DNA of 34,749 nt, from positions 1 through 34,749 of the forward strand of contig NZ_MUXW01000026.1 in the NCBI RefSeq assembly GCF_002015085.1, read 5' to 3'. The notes beneath the pieces were generated by a model. It did no database searches and was not told the origin of the DNA. It worked only from the letters and a program-made list of their open reading frames with translations. The position numbers and the translations under genes are program-made. How positions within the stretch are numbered: the first letter of the stretch is position 1; the number at the start of each line of letters is the position of its first letter. This document shows positions 8,878 to 16,548 of this stretch, piece after piece. The DNA comes from Glaesserella parasuis (GTDB lineage: Bacteria > Pseudomonadota > Gammaproteobacteria > Enterobacterales > Pasteurellaceae).

Positions 8878-8906
8878 TTGCAAAACTAAACCGTTTTAGC
8901 TACTAT
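8878..8906 (+). promoter_or_regulatory. Fructokinase promoter with a LacI-type operator in the spacer
   Basis: TTGCAA (8878-8883), a 17-base spacer and TACTAT (8901-8906) make a good sigma-70 promoter. Inside the spacer, CTAAACCGTTTTAG (8886-8899) is a near-perfect palindrome centred on CG, the layout of operators bound by LacI/GalR-family repressors such as sucrose regulators. Repression by such a protein, encoded elsewhere, is an inference. Confidence 0.55.
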
Positions 8907-8942
8907 GCACAAAATTATTTTTAGACTTTGAAAGGTTGATTT

Positions 8943-9866
8943 ATGAGCAAAATTTGGGTATTAGGTGATGCCGTTGTCGATTTAATTCCGGATGGCGACA
9001 ATCATTATTTGCGTTGTGCTGGCGGTGCGCCAGCAAATGTTGCAGTCGGTGTTTCTCGTTTAGGGGGTGAAGCTGGATTTATCGGGCGTGTGGGCAATGA
9101 CCCACTGGGTAAGTTTATGCAACAAACCTTGCAAGCAGAAAAGGTTTCAACCGAGCAGATGATACTTGATCCACAACAACGTACTTCCACAGTAATCGTT
9201 GGTTTAGATCAAGGTGAGCGTAGTTTTACCTTTATGGTCAATCCGAGTGCAGATCAGTTCTTAGAGGTCAATGATCTGCCAAATTTCCAACAGGGCGAAT
9301 GGTTACACTGCTGTTCGATTGCGTTAATCAATGATCCTTCACGTTCTACTACGATTGAAGCTATTCGTCGTGTTAAACAAGCGGGCGGATTAGTGTCGTT
9401 TGATCCAAATTTGCGTGAATCACTTTGGTCAAGCCTTGATGAAATGAAAAAAGTGGTGAATAGTGTCGTGGCAATGGCGGACGTGTTGAAATTCTCTGAA
9501 GAAGAATTGACCTTATTGACTAATACGACAAATCTTGAAGATGCAACGAAAGAGGTTACTTCACTTTATCCAGAGAAGCTGATTATTATCACTTTAGGTA
9601 AAGATGGGGCGATTTATCACTTAAACGGTAAGAGCCAAGTTGTTGCCGGTAAAGCCTTAAAACCGGTAGATACCACTGGGGCTGGCGATGCCTTTGTGAG
9701 CGGTTTGTTAGCTGGTTTATCGCAAGTGTCAAACTGGAAAGAGAGTGATGCGGTATTAGTTGAAGTGATCCGCAAGGCAAATGCGTCTGGTGCTTTAGCA
9801 ACAACGGCAAAAGGGGCTATGTCTGCTCTGCCAAATAAAGCTGAGTTAGAGGCGTTTTTAAAATAA
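8943..9866 (+). CDS. scrK: Fructokinase, PfkB/ribokinase family
   Basis: This cytosolic 307-residue sugar kinase is predicted to phosphorylate fructose to fructose 6-phosphate, feeding glycolysis after sucrose or fructose uptake. Family features are the N-terminal GDAVVDLIPDG, the substrate-binding GGAPANVAVGVSRLGG (about 28-43), FIGRVGNDPLG, and the C-terminal catalytic motif DTTGAGDAFVSGLLAGL (about 243-259). The sequence resembles ScrK/CscK fructokinases more than ribokinase or phosphofructokinase. AAAGG sits seven bases before the ATG. It is a single gene, and no sucrose transporter or hydrolase is next to it. Exact substrate cannot be proved from sequence. Confidence 0.8.
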   Translation: MSKIWVLGDAVVDLIPDGDNHYLRCAGGAPANVAVGVSRLGGEAGFIGRVGNDPLGKFMQQTLQAEKVSTEQMILDPQQRTSTVIVGLDQGERSFTFMVNPSADQFLEVNDLPNFQQGEWLHCCSIALINDPSRSTTIEAIRRVKQAGGLVSFDPNLRESLWSSLDEMKKVVNSVVAMADVLKFSEEELTLLTNTTNLEDATKEVTSLYPEKLIIITLGKDGAIYHLNGKSQVVAGKALKPVDTTGAGDAFVSGLLAGLSQVSNWKESDAVLVEVIRKANASGALATTAKGAMSALPNKAELEAFLK

Positions 9867-10027
9867 TAGATTTGATTCTCCTATTGTACAACCCAAATAT
9901 AATTTACCTTTACTGGGTTGTACCCCCAAAAGGTAGGCGAAGATATGATGAAGAGCCATTCTTACAAACCTTTAGCAAAGGTCTAATGCGCCAATAATGC
10001 AGGGGCTTTCTTTTGGCTCTTCCCCCA
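9867..10027. other. Convergent intergenic region with two inverted repeats
   Basis: GTACAACCCA (9886-9895) and TGGGTTGTAC (9914-9923) form a 10-bp inverted repeat with an 18-base loop just after the fructokinase. AAGAGCC (9951-9957) and GGCTCTT (10015-10021) enclose the rest. No T-run is present. Either structure could end transcripts of the convergent genes or belong to a small RNA; nothing decides this. Confidence 0.35.
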
Positions 10028-10759
10028 CTACAACAGCGATATATATTTCAAAATCCCTTTAATTTTTTGTGAATCGGCAATGTCTAACACATTATCCTGT
10101 GATAAAGCGCCCATTCTTGCCGAACTGGTCGAATCCATTAGACTTTGACGTTGTCCTTTGGCTGAAAAATGAATTTCAGGCACTTGGGTTTGTTCAATGA
10201 TTTGTTTAATGTTATCTGCATTAATCCCACAGCCAGCCATTATTTGAATACGCCCATTCGCTTGTTTGACTAACTGCTGAATAACAGGAATCCCATCAAA
10301 AGCAGTCGTTGCTTGCCCTGATGTCAAAATACAATGACAACCTAAGTCAATGAGTTGTTCAAGAGCAGTAATGGGATCTTTACAGAGATCGAAGGCTCGA
10401 TGAAAGGTGATCTCCATACCTTGTGAAGCCTTAACTAATAGTTCTGTTGTTGCTAAATCAATCTCACCATTTGCAGATAACGCCCCAAAAACGACCGCTT
10501 GTATGCCTAGCTGCTTGGCGGTTGCAATATCGTTGAGCATTATCTGAATTTCATCTTCGCTATACAGAAAATCACCCGCACGAGGACGGATCATCAAGGC
10601 TAGGGGAATAGTCGAAATTTGTTGAGCCTGCTGAATAAAACCTAGATTCGGTGTTAAGCCGCCAACCGCAAGGGCAGAGCATAGTTCAATACGGTCAATC
10701 GGAAATTGATTTGCAGTGATGACCGACTCTAGATTATCGACACAGATCTCAACTTTCAT
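10028..10759 (-). CDS. cutC: CutC family protein
   Basis: This 243-residue cytosolic TIM-barrel protein belongs to the CutC family, historically linked to copper tolerance but without a settled biochemical role. The N-terminus MKVEICVDNLESVITA, then RIELCSALAVGGLTPN, and the central MIRPRAGDFLYSEDE and ITFHRAFDLCKDP are family signatures. The ATG follows the galM stop codon with no gap (TAA ATG), so it is probably the last gene of the galactose operon and translationally coupled to galM. Nothing in the sequence ties it to galactose use. Confidence 0.93.
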   Translation of the reverse strand: MKVEICVDNLESVITANQFPIDRIELCSALAVGGLTPNLGFIQQAQQISTIPLALMIRPRAGDFLYSEDEIQIMLNDIATAKQLGIQAVVFGALSANGEIDLATTELLVKASQGMEITFHRAFDLCKDPITALEQLIDLGCHCILTSGQATTAFDGIPVIQQLVKQANGRIQIMAGCGINADNIKQIIEQTQVPEIHFSAKGQRQSLMDSTSSARMGALSQDNVLDIADSQKIKGILKYISLL

Positions 10760-11749
10760 TTATTCCCCCACGATAAAGCGATAATGAATATGATGTTGAT
10801 AAGACTCGTTTGCTTTGCTGATTCCGCCATAGTGCCACCATTCTGGGTGGTTTGGAGTATCAGGGAAAAACTCAGGTTCTAGGGCGACTCCTGCATAATC
10901 AGGATAGCTTCCGCTCGTCAAATTAGGCTGTCCGCCCAGCCAGTTCCCTGTATAAACTTGCAATGCTGGTTTGGAGGTACGAAGTTCAAGGCGAAGATTA
11001 TCATACGCTAAAACAGCATCAGCCTGACAAGCGCTCAGATCTTGGCAAGATTTTGCAAGTAAAAAGGCGTGGTCATAACCTTTAACAGCTTGTTGATCGG
11101 TATCAGCCAGTAAATCTTGACCGATCATTTTTGCTGTGCGGAAATCAAAACTTGTTCCTTCAACAGCTTTTAATGGGGCGTTCGGAATGCCATTAGCACC
11201 GACAGGAAGGTATTTCTCCGCATTGAGTTGTAGGCTATGTTGATGAATGGTTGGTTCATTAGAAAGATTGAAATAGGCGTGGTTGGTAAAGCAAAGCGGT
11301 GTATCTTGAGAGCTTACCGCATTAAATTCAATCTCAAGTTGATTACCATTCAAACGATAAACGACAGTTGCTGTTACTTCACCGCCAAAGCCTTCTTCAC
11401 CATTGGCGAAAATTTTATGAAAAGTAACCGCTTGTTCATCTACCGATTGCACCTGCCACACACATTTATCCGCCCCGATTTCCCCACCGTGCAAATTATT
11501 TTCCCCGTTATTTTTTGCCAAAATAAACTTTTGCCCATTAAGCTCAAAGGTGCCATTTGCAATGCGGTTGGCATAACGCCCTACCGTTGCACCGAAATAA
11601 GCTGATTGCTCTTGCCAACGTTCAGGCGTGGTGGTTACTAATACTTCTCGTTGCTCATTGGGCAATTTAACTACGCAAGAAAGCCAAGATGCACCAAAGT
11701 CAGATAGGATGATTTTGAGATGATCGTTTTCAAGGGTATAAATTTTCAT
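10760..11749 (-). CDS. galM: Aldose 1-epimerase (mutarotase)
   Basis: This enzyme interconverts alpha and beta anomers of galactose so that galactokinase can use them. I place the start at 11749 (MKIYTLENDHLKIILSDFGAS, 329 residues), because AGAGAG lies just upstream and the 12 extra codons of the longer frame are encoded by the palindromic repeat. Conserved pieces are GRYANRIANGTFELNGQ (substrate Arg/Asn), FTNHAYFNL with the catalytic His region, and the C-terminal GVALEPEFFPDTPNHPEW with the catalytic Glu. It follows galK with 70 bases between them. Confidence 0.95.
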   Translation of the reverse strand: MKIYTLENDHLKIILSDFGASWLSCVVKLPNEQREVLVTTTPERWQEQSAYFGATVGRYANRIANGTFELNGQKFILAKNNGENNLHGGEIGADKCVWQVQSVDEQAVTFHKIFANGEEGFGGEVTATVVYRLNGNQLEIEFNAVSSQDTPLCFTNHAYFNLSNEPTIHQHSLQLNAEKYLPVGANGIPNAPLKAVEGTSFDFRTAKMIGQDLLADTDQQAVKGYDHAFLLAKSCQDLSACQADAVLAYDNLRLELRTSKPALQVYTGNWLGGQPNLTSGSYPDYAGVALEPEFFPDTPNHPEWWHYGGISKANESYQHHIHYRFIVGE

Positions 11750-11774
11750 ATTTGCTCTCTTTATGTTGCTTCCC

Positions 11775-11796
11775 CTCTCCCGCAAGCGGGCGAGAG
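11775..11796. repeat. Single CTCTCCCGC hairpin between galK and galM
   Basis: CTCTCCCGC-AA-GCGGGCGAGAG forms a strong hairpin with one bulged base. It is a lone copy of the first hairpin (H1) of the modular repeat found at 13003-13162. Confidence 0.75.
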
Positions 11797-11819
11797 AAAT
11801 GATATTATGACTGCATAAT

Positions 11820-12974
11820 TTAAACCACTCTCACCCCATCACTTGCTGTGCAAACATAGAAGGTTTCTTGAATGCCAGTTTGTTTTTGGTAGTTTTCTGC
11901 AATGAGTTTACGCAACGCTTCCACTTTTTCATTTGGAACTAAGCAGACAATACAACCGCCAAAGCCACCGCCTGTCATTCTTGCACCGCCGTTTTTGCCG
12001 ATAGCCACTTGAGCTAATTCAACTAGATAGTCAATTTCTGGGATAGTGATTTCAAAATCATCACGCATTGAGTCGTGAGATTCGCCCATTAATACCCCTA
12101 ATTTTTGCATATCGTTGGCTTTCAAGGCTTCAACTGCTTCTAGCACACGATGATTTTCGCTGATAACGTGTTTTGCACGTTTGTAGGCTAATTCATTAAG
12201 TCGTTGTAACTCTGCCGCTCGCTCAATAAATTGTTCAGGGCTAACATCTCTTAATGCTTTAACGCCAAAGAATTGTGCCGCAAATTCACACTCTTGACGA
12301 CGACTGTTATATTCCCCAGTCACTAAATCGTGTTTGACGTTAGAGTTAATGATCGCAATGGAATAACCTTGCGGCACAGGGGTTGGACTAATTTCTAAGC
12401 TACGACAATCGATCATCACAAGGTGATCTTTTTGTCCTAATGCCGAAGTGAGCTGATCCATATTGCCACAATTTGCACCGACAAATTTATTCTCAGCACG
12501 TTGTCCGATTAAGGCGATCTCGGCTAGACTAATCGGTAAATTACCTAACACTTGGCAGGTTTTACCGATAGAAATTTCAAGGGCAGCAGACGAGCTTAAT
12601 CCTGACGACATCGGTACATCACTGGTCATTGCAATATCCGCCCCTTGAATAAATTCAGGACAACGTTCTTGAATATATTTCACCACGCCACGCACATAGT
12701 TTTTCCATTTATCTTCGCTTTGTGGAATTTCTTTTTTAATATCAAAGGCATCGGTTTCATTAATATCAATCGCATAGACACGCCAAATGGAATCGTCACG
12801 TTTCGAAAAACTCACAGACATACCATAGTTGATCGCACAAGGCATCACAAAGCCATCGTTATAATCGGTATGTTCGCCGATAATGTTTACACGACCTGGA
12901 GCAAAGACGGTTTGCTGTGACGCATAACCAAAATGTTGTTCAAATTGAGTTTGAGAGAGTTGGATCGGGGTCAT
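11820..12974 (-). CDS. galK: Galactokinase
   Basis: This cytosolic GHMP-family kinase converts galactose to galactose 1-phosphate, the first committed step of the Leloir pathway. The 384-residue length matches E. coli GalK. Signatures are GRVNIIGEHTDYNDGFVMP (galactokinase motif, about residues 27-45), the ATP loop VPMSSGLSSSAALEIS (about 120-135) and MTGGGFGGCIVCLVP near residue 340. AGGAGC lies just upstream of the ATG. It is the second gene of galT-galK-galM-cutC, separated from galT by 192 bases full of palindromic repeats, which could change the ratio of products. Confidence 0.98.
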   Translation of the reverse strand: MTPIQLSQTQFEQHFGYASQQTVFAPGRVNIIGEHTDYNDGFVMPCAINYGMSVSFSKRDDSIWRVYAIDINETDAFDIKKEIPQSEDKWKNYVRGVVKYIQERCPEFIQGADIAMTSDVPMSSGLSSSAALEISIGKTCQVLGNLPISLAEIALIGQRAENKFVGANCGNMDQLTSALGQKDHLVMIDCRSLEISPTPVPQGYSIAIINSNVKHDLVTGEYNSRRQECEFAAQFFGVKALRDVSPEQFIERAAELQRLNELAYKRAKHVISENHRVLEAVEALKANDMQKLGVLMGESHDSMRDDFEITIPEIDYLVELAQVAIGKNGGARMTGGGFGGCIVCLVPNEKVEALRKLIAENYQKQTGIQETFYVCTASDGVRVV

Positions 12975-13002
12975 AAAAGCTCCTTCATTTTGTTATTATT
13001 TC

Positions 13003-13162
13003 CCCTCTCCCGCATGCGGGAGAGGGTGGAGCAAATCTGAAAGATTTGCGGAGGGAGAGGGTTGCAGAATTTTTTATTTACCGCTTATCTTGTTTGCCCT
13101 CTCTCTACTTAAAATTGCCTCACGCAATTTTAAGCTGTCTCTCTCCCGCTTGCGGGAGAGAG
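13003..13162. repeat. Head-to-head modular palindromic repeat between galT and galK
   Basis: Left module: hairpin CCCTCTCCCGC-AT-GCGGGAGAGGG (13003-13026), hairpin GCAAATC-TGAAA-GATTTGC (13031-13049), and tail GGAGGGAGAGGG (13050-13061). The right module is the same in reverse: tail CCCTCTCTCTA (13097-13107), hairpin CTTAAAATTGC-CTCAC-GCAATTTTAAG (13108-13134), and hairpin CTCTCTCCCGC-TT-GCGGGAGAGAG (13139-13162). The tail repeats the 3' arm of the first hairpin, so it could pair with the 5' arm instead. Confidence 0.85.
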
Positions 13163-13166
13163 GGAT

Positions 13167-14219
13167 TTATCTTTGTTTATAATGAACATCTTCACTTACC
13201 GCTCTTAATTTTTCAGCGGCTTGCTCTGGGGTTAAATCCCGTTGGGCTTCGGCTAACATTTCATAGCCGACCATAAATTTTCGTACCGTTGCAGAGCGAA
13301 GTAGTGGCGGATAGAAATAGGCGTGCAGTTGCCAATGTTCAATATTTTGCCCATCTTTAAAGAACGGAGCAAAATGCCAGCCCATTGAATAAGGGAAAGC
13401 ACATTCAAACAGATTATCATAACGGCAAGTGAGCTTTTTAATCGCAAGGGCTAAATCGTCTTTTTCCGCTTCGCTCAATTCACTCATTCGTTTGATATGA
13501 CGTTTCGGCATCAAAATGGTTTCATATGGCCACGCCGCCCAATACGGCACAACTGCAAGCCAATATTCTGTTTCTGTCACGGTGCGTGTGCCATCTTTTA
13601 GCTCTGCTTGAGCATAATCGACCAATAAATTTGAGCCGTATTGTTCATAGTAACGACGTAAATTTTTATCCTTGGTTGCAATTTCATTCGGTAAAAACGA
13701 GTTCGCCCAAATTTGCCCGTGTGGGTGTGGTTGTGAGCAACCCATCATCGCCCCTTTGTTTTCAAAGGCTTGAACCCACAGATAATCTTTGCCTAGCTCT
13801 TCTAATTGAGCATTCCAAGTATCGACTACACCACGAATTTTTTCCACAGGCAATTCAGGGAGTGTTTTACTGTGATCAGGCGAAAAGCAAATCACCCTAG
13901 CCAAACCACGCACCCCTTGAATTTTAAACAACGGATTGTCAGAGGGCGGAGCATCAGGTGTATCTTGCATCAAAGCAGCAAAATCGTTGGCAAACACATA
14001 AGTGCCTTGATAATCAGGGTTTACATCGCCTGAAACACGGGTATTCGTCGGGCAGAGAAAGCACTTTTCATCATAACTCGGTAGCTGTTCAACCGCCGCT
14101 TTATCCACTTGGCCACTCCACGGACGTTTCGCTCTATGTGGAGAAACTAAAATCCACTCATCTTTCAAGGGGTTATAACGGCGGTGAGGGTGATCATTTA
14201 ACTCAAATTTTTGGCTCAT
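13167..14219 (-). CDS. galT: Galactose-1-phosphate uridylyltransferase
   Basis: This enzyme exchanges UMP between UDP-glucose and galactose 1-phosphate in the Leloir pathway. I start it at 14219 (MSQKFELNDHPHRRYNPLKD, 350 residues): AAGGA lies eight bases upstream and the 30 extra codons of the longer frame overlap the promoter. The active site is GCSQPHPHGQIW, where the second His of HPH is uridylylated. CFLCPTNTR and nearby His residues correspond to the metal site in E. coli GalT. It is the first gene of the gal operon; galE is not in the window. Confidence 0.97.
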   Translation of the reverse strand: MSQKFELNDHPHRRYNPLKDEWILVSPHRAKRPWSGQVDKAAVEQLPSYDEKCFLCPTNTRVSGDVNPDYQGTYVFANDFAALMQDTPDAPPSDNPLFKIQGVRGLARVICFSPDHSKTLPELPVEKIRGVVDTWNAQLEELGKDYLWVQAFENKGAMMGCSQPHPHGQIWANSFLPNEIATKDKNLRRYYEQYGSNLLVDYAQAELKDGTRTVTETEYWLAVVPYWAAWPYETILMPKRHIKRMSELSEAEKDDLALAIKKLTCRYDNLFECAFPYSMGWHFAPFFKDGQNIEHWQLHAYFYPPLLRSATVRKFMVGYEMLAEAQRDLTPEQAAEKLRAVSEDVHYKQR

Positions 14220-14254
14220 TTGGAGTGTCCTTTCAAAAAGTTGAAATAATATGG

Positions 14255-14297
14255 AGTATAGCGTAAATAATGCAAAGAAGATATGAACTAGATCACA
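14255..14297 (-). promoter_or_regulatory. galT promoter with a class II CRP site
   Basis: On the minus strand TGTGA-TCTAGT-TCATA (14297-14282) matches the CRP consensus in nine of its ten core bases. TATACT (14260-14255) is the -10 box and there is no good -35 box. The CRP centre lies about 41 bases before the likely start site near 14248, the spacing of class II CRP-dependent promoters. The operon should therefore need cAMP-CRP. Confidence 0.7.
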
Positions 14298-14332
14298 AAA
14301 TGGAATCATCCACTCATTCTTGAAAAGAAAAA

Positions 14333-14356
14333 AGCTAAACCCATACGGGTTTAGCT
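14333..14356 (-). terminator. Intrinsic terminator after groEL
   Basis: A perfect 10-bp stem AGCTAAACCC / GGGTTTAGCT with a 4-base loop is followed on the minus strand by TTTTTTCTTTTC, about 30 bases beyond the groEL stop codon. Confidence 0.92.
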
Positions 14357-14385
14357 CTACTACTCAAATAAGGTCTGCTTAGCAA

Positions 14386-16029
14386 TTACATCATTCCGCC
14401 CATTCCACCCATACCGCCCATTCCAGCGCCTAGGTCAGCTTTTTCTTCTTTTGGTAGGTCTGTCACCATACATTCAGTCGTAATCATTAAACCTGCGATA
14501 GAGGCTGCAAATTGTAATGCAGAACGAGTTACTTTGGTTGGATCTAAGATACCCATTTCTAACATATCGCCGTATTGTTCGGTTGCTGCATTATAGCCGT
14601 AGTTGCCATTGCCGTCTTTTACGTTACGAGCCACAACAGAGGCTTCTTCACCAGCATTTGTTACGATTTGGCGAAGTGGTGCTTCCATTGCACGAAGTGC
14701 TAAACGAATACCTACGTTTTGTTCTTCGTTATCACCTTTCACTACATCAGCCACTTTGCTTGCCGCACGCACTAATGCCACGCCACCGCCTGCGACGATA
14801 CCTTCTTCCACAGCCGCACGGGTTGCATGAAGGGCATCATCCACACGGTCTTTTTTCTCTTTCATTTCAACTTCAGTTGCTGCACCGACTTTGATTACCG
14901 CAACACCGCCAGCTAATTTAGCCACACGCTCTTGGAGTTTCTCTTTGTCATAGTCTGAGGTTGAATCTTCGATTTGTTGGCGGATTTGTGCCACACGGCC
15001 TTTGATTTGAGCTTCATCGCCAACGCCGTCAATGATAGTGGTATTGTCTTTTGAAATCACCACACGTTTTGCTTGACCTAACTCTTCGATAGTCGCTTTT
15101 TCAAGTTCCATACCGATCTCTTCAGAGATTACCGTACCTGCGGTTAAAATCGCAATGTCTTGTAACATCGCTTTACGGCGATCACCAAAGCCTGGCGCTT
15201 TAACCGCAGCCACTTTCACGATACCACGCATTGTGTTCACAACTAAGGTTGCTAACGCTTCGCCTTCGATATCTTCTGCGATAATCAATAATGGTTTGCC
15301 CGCTTTTGCTACTGCTTCTAATACTGGCAGAATTTCACGGATATTTGAAATTTTCTTATCCACTAAAAGAATGTATGGATTTTCTAATTCTACTGTGCCG
15401 GCTTCTGGTTTATTGATGAAGTATGGCGATAAGTAACCGCGGTCAAACTGCATACCCTCAACTACGTCTAACGCATCTTCTAAGCCAGTGCCGTCTTCAA
15501 CAGTGATTACACCTTCTTTACCCACTTTTTCCATTGCTTGAGCAATTAATTTACCCACTGTGCTGTCTGAGTTTGCAGAAATCGTACCAACTTGTTCAAT
15601 CTCTTTTGAGGTTTCACACGGTTTAGAAAGCGATTTTAACTCTTCAACAACTGCTGCTACCGCTTTGTCGATACCTCGTTTTAAATCCATCGGGTTCATA
15701 CCTGCTGCAACCGCTTTTAAACCTTCGTTTACGATAGCTTGAGCAAGTACAGTTGCAGTAGTTGTACCGTCACCTGCTGCATCATTTGCTTTAGATGCCA
15801 CTTCTTTAACCATTTGCGCACCCATATTCTCGAATTTATCTTCTAATTCGATTTCACGAGCAACAGATACACCGTCTTTAGTGATGGTTGGTGCGCCAAA
15901 GGCTTTGTCTAATACCACGTTACGACCTTTCGGGCCTAAAGTTACTTTTACTGCATCTGCTAATACATTCACGCCCTTTAACATTTTTACACGAGCGTCA
16001 TTACCAAATTTTACGTCTTTTGCTGCCAT
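14386..16029 (-). CDS. groEL: Chaperonin GroEL (Hsp60)
   Basis: This 547-residue subunit builds the double-ring cytosolic chaperonin that folds proteins in an ATP-driven cage closed by GroES. The sequence is collinear with E. coli GroEL: MAAKDVKFGNDARVKML start, nucleotide motif GDGTTTATVLAQ with Asp87, GMQFDRGYLSPYF in the apical domain, and VEEGIVAGGGVALVRAA in the C-terminal equatorial domain. The C-terminal GGM tail is GAGMGGMGGMGGMM. It follows groES with 110 bases between them, most of which is a 96-bp inverted-repeat element, an unusual insertion in this operon. AAGGAATAAAAA precedes the ATG. Confidence 0.99.
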   Translation of the reverse strand: MAAKDVKFGNDARVKMLKGVNVLADAVKVTLGPKGRNVVLDKAFGAPTITKDGVSVAREIELEDKFENMGAQMVKEVASKANDAAGDGTTTATVLAQAIVNEGLKAVAAGMNPMDLKRGIDKAVAAVVEELKSLSKPCETSKEIEQVGTISANSDSTVGKLIAQAMEKVGKEGVITVEDGTGLEDALDVVEGMQFDRGYLSPYFINKPEAGTVELENPYILLVDKKISNIREILPVLEAVAKAGKPLLIIAEDIEGEALATLVVNTMRGIVKVAAVKAPGFGDRRKAMLQDIAILTAGTVISEEIGMELEKATIEELGQAKRVVISKDNTTIIDGVGDEAQIKGRVAQIRQQIEDSTSDYDKEKLQERVAKLAGGVAVIKVGAATEVEMKEKKDRVDDALHATRAAVEEGIVAGGGVALVRAASKVADVVKGDNEEQNVGIRLALRAMEAPLRQIVTNAGEEASVVARNVKDGNGNYGYNAATEQYGDMLEMGILDPTKVTRSALQFAASIAGLMITTECMVTDLPKEEKADLGAGMGGMGGMGGMM

Positions 16030-16040
16030 TTTTTATTCCT

Positions 16041-16136
16041 TGTAGGGACACACTGCGTGTGTCCGTGATTAATTTGTAAAAATATTGAATGATTTAACCG
16101 CTTGTTGTAGTTGGACACACGCAGTGTGTCCCTACA
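16041..16136. repeat. 96-bp MITE-like inverted-repeat element between groES and groEL
   Basis: The ends are perfect 24-bp inverted repeats (16041-16064 and 16113-16136), starting TGTAGGGACACACTGCG. Each end is itself a hairpin, GGACACAC with a 3-base loop (TGC or GCA) and GTGTGTCC. The middle carries a perfect uptake sequence, ACCGCTTGT (16097-16105). There is no coding capacity. A related but shorter element lies at 6120-6183. It must be transcribed with groES-groEL and may affect message processing or the ratio of the two products. Confidence 0.85.
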
Positions 16137-16139
16137 CAG

Positions 16140-16427
16140 TTATTCAACAATTGCCAAAATATTGTCTTCAGAAAGAATTAATACGGTTTCACCGTCAATT
16201 TTTTCTTCTTTCACACCATATTCATTGAAAATCACCACATCACCGACTTTCACATTTAATGGTAACACAGTGCCATTATCTAAAGTACGGCCATTGCCAA
16301 CAGCAATCACAGTACCTCGAGTAGATTTAGTTGCCGCAGAGCCAGTTAAAACGATACCACCTGCAGATTTAGTTTCGATTTCTTCACGTTTTAAAATTAC
16401 TTTGTCGTGTAACGGACGAATTTTCAT
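16140..16427 (-). CDS. groES: Co-chaperonin GroES (Hsp10)
   Basis: This 95-residue protein forms the heptameric lid of the GroEL chamber. The start MKIRPLHDKVILKREE at 16427 is preceded by GAGGAG at eight bases; the longer frame begins five codons earlier and lacks such a site. The mobile loop ETKSAGGIVLTGSAATKSTRG (about residues 16-36) and DVVIFNEYGVKEEKIDGE near residue 70 are typical. It is the first gene of groES-groEL under a heat-shock-type promoter. Just upstream lies an IS605-type remnant. Confidence 0.98.
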   Translation of the reverse strand: MKIRPLHDKVILKREEIETKSAGGIVLTGSAATKSTRGTVIAVGNGRTLDNGTVLPLNVKVGDVVIFNEYGVKEEKIDGETVLILSEDNILAIVE

Positions 16428-16480
16428 TGAATAACTCCTCATTATTGTAATTAGAAATAACTATAGTAATAGAAAGTAAT

Positions 16481-16508
16481 TATTGGATCTCTATCTGGAG
16501 ATTTCAAG
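16481..16508 (-). promoter_or_regulatory. Sigma-32-type heat-shock promoter of groES-groEL
   Basis: On the minus strand CTTGAAA (16508-16502) is a perfect -35 element for RpoH; 15 bases on, CCAATA (16486-16481) is a partial match to the CCCCAT -10 element. Position and gene content fit heat-shock control. Confidence 0.6.
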
Positions 16509-16548
16509 GGGGAAGAGAAAAATTTGTTAATATAGTCTAGGAGATATT

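Noticed and set aside
9943..10012. Phage Ash-like leader peptide
   Set aside because: The short frame MMKSHSYKPLAKV is only vaguely similar and stops after 13 codons; no other phage gene is near.
14220..14309. N-terminal extension of galT with a hydrophobic stretch
   Set aside because: It overlaps the CRP site and -10 box. GalT is cytosolic and begins with MSQKFELNDHPHRRYNPL, which has its own ribosome site.
14517..15742. Several plus-strand frames over groEL
   Set aside because: They are antisense shadows of a highly conserved gene with strong codon bias; no ribosome sites or recognisable domains.
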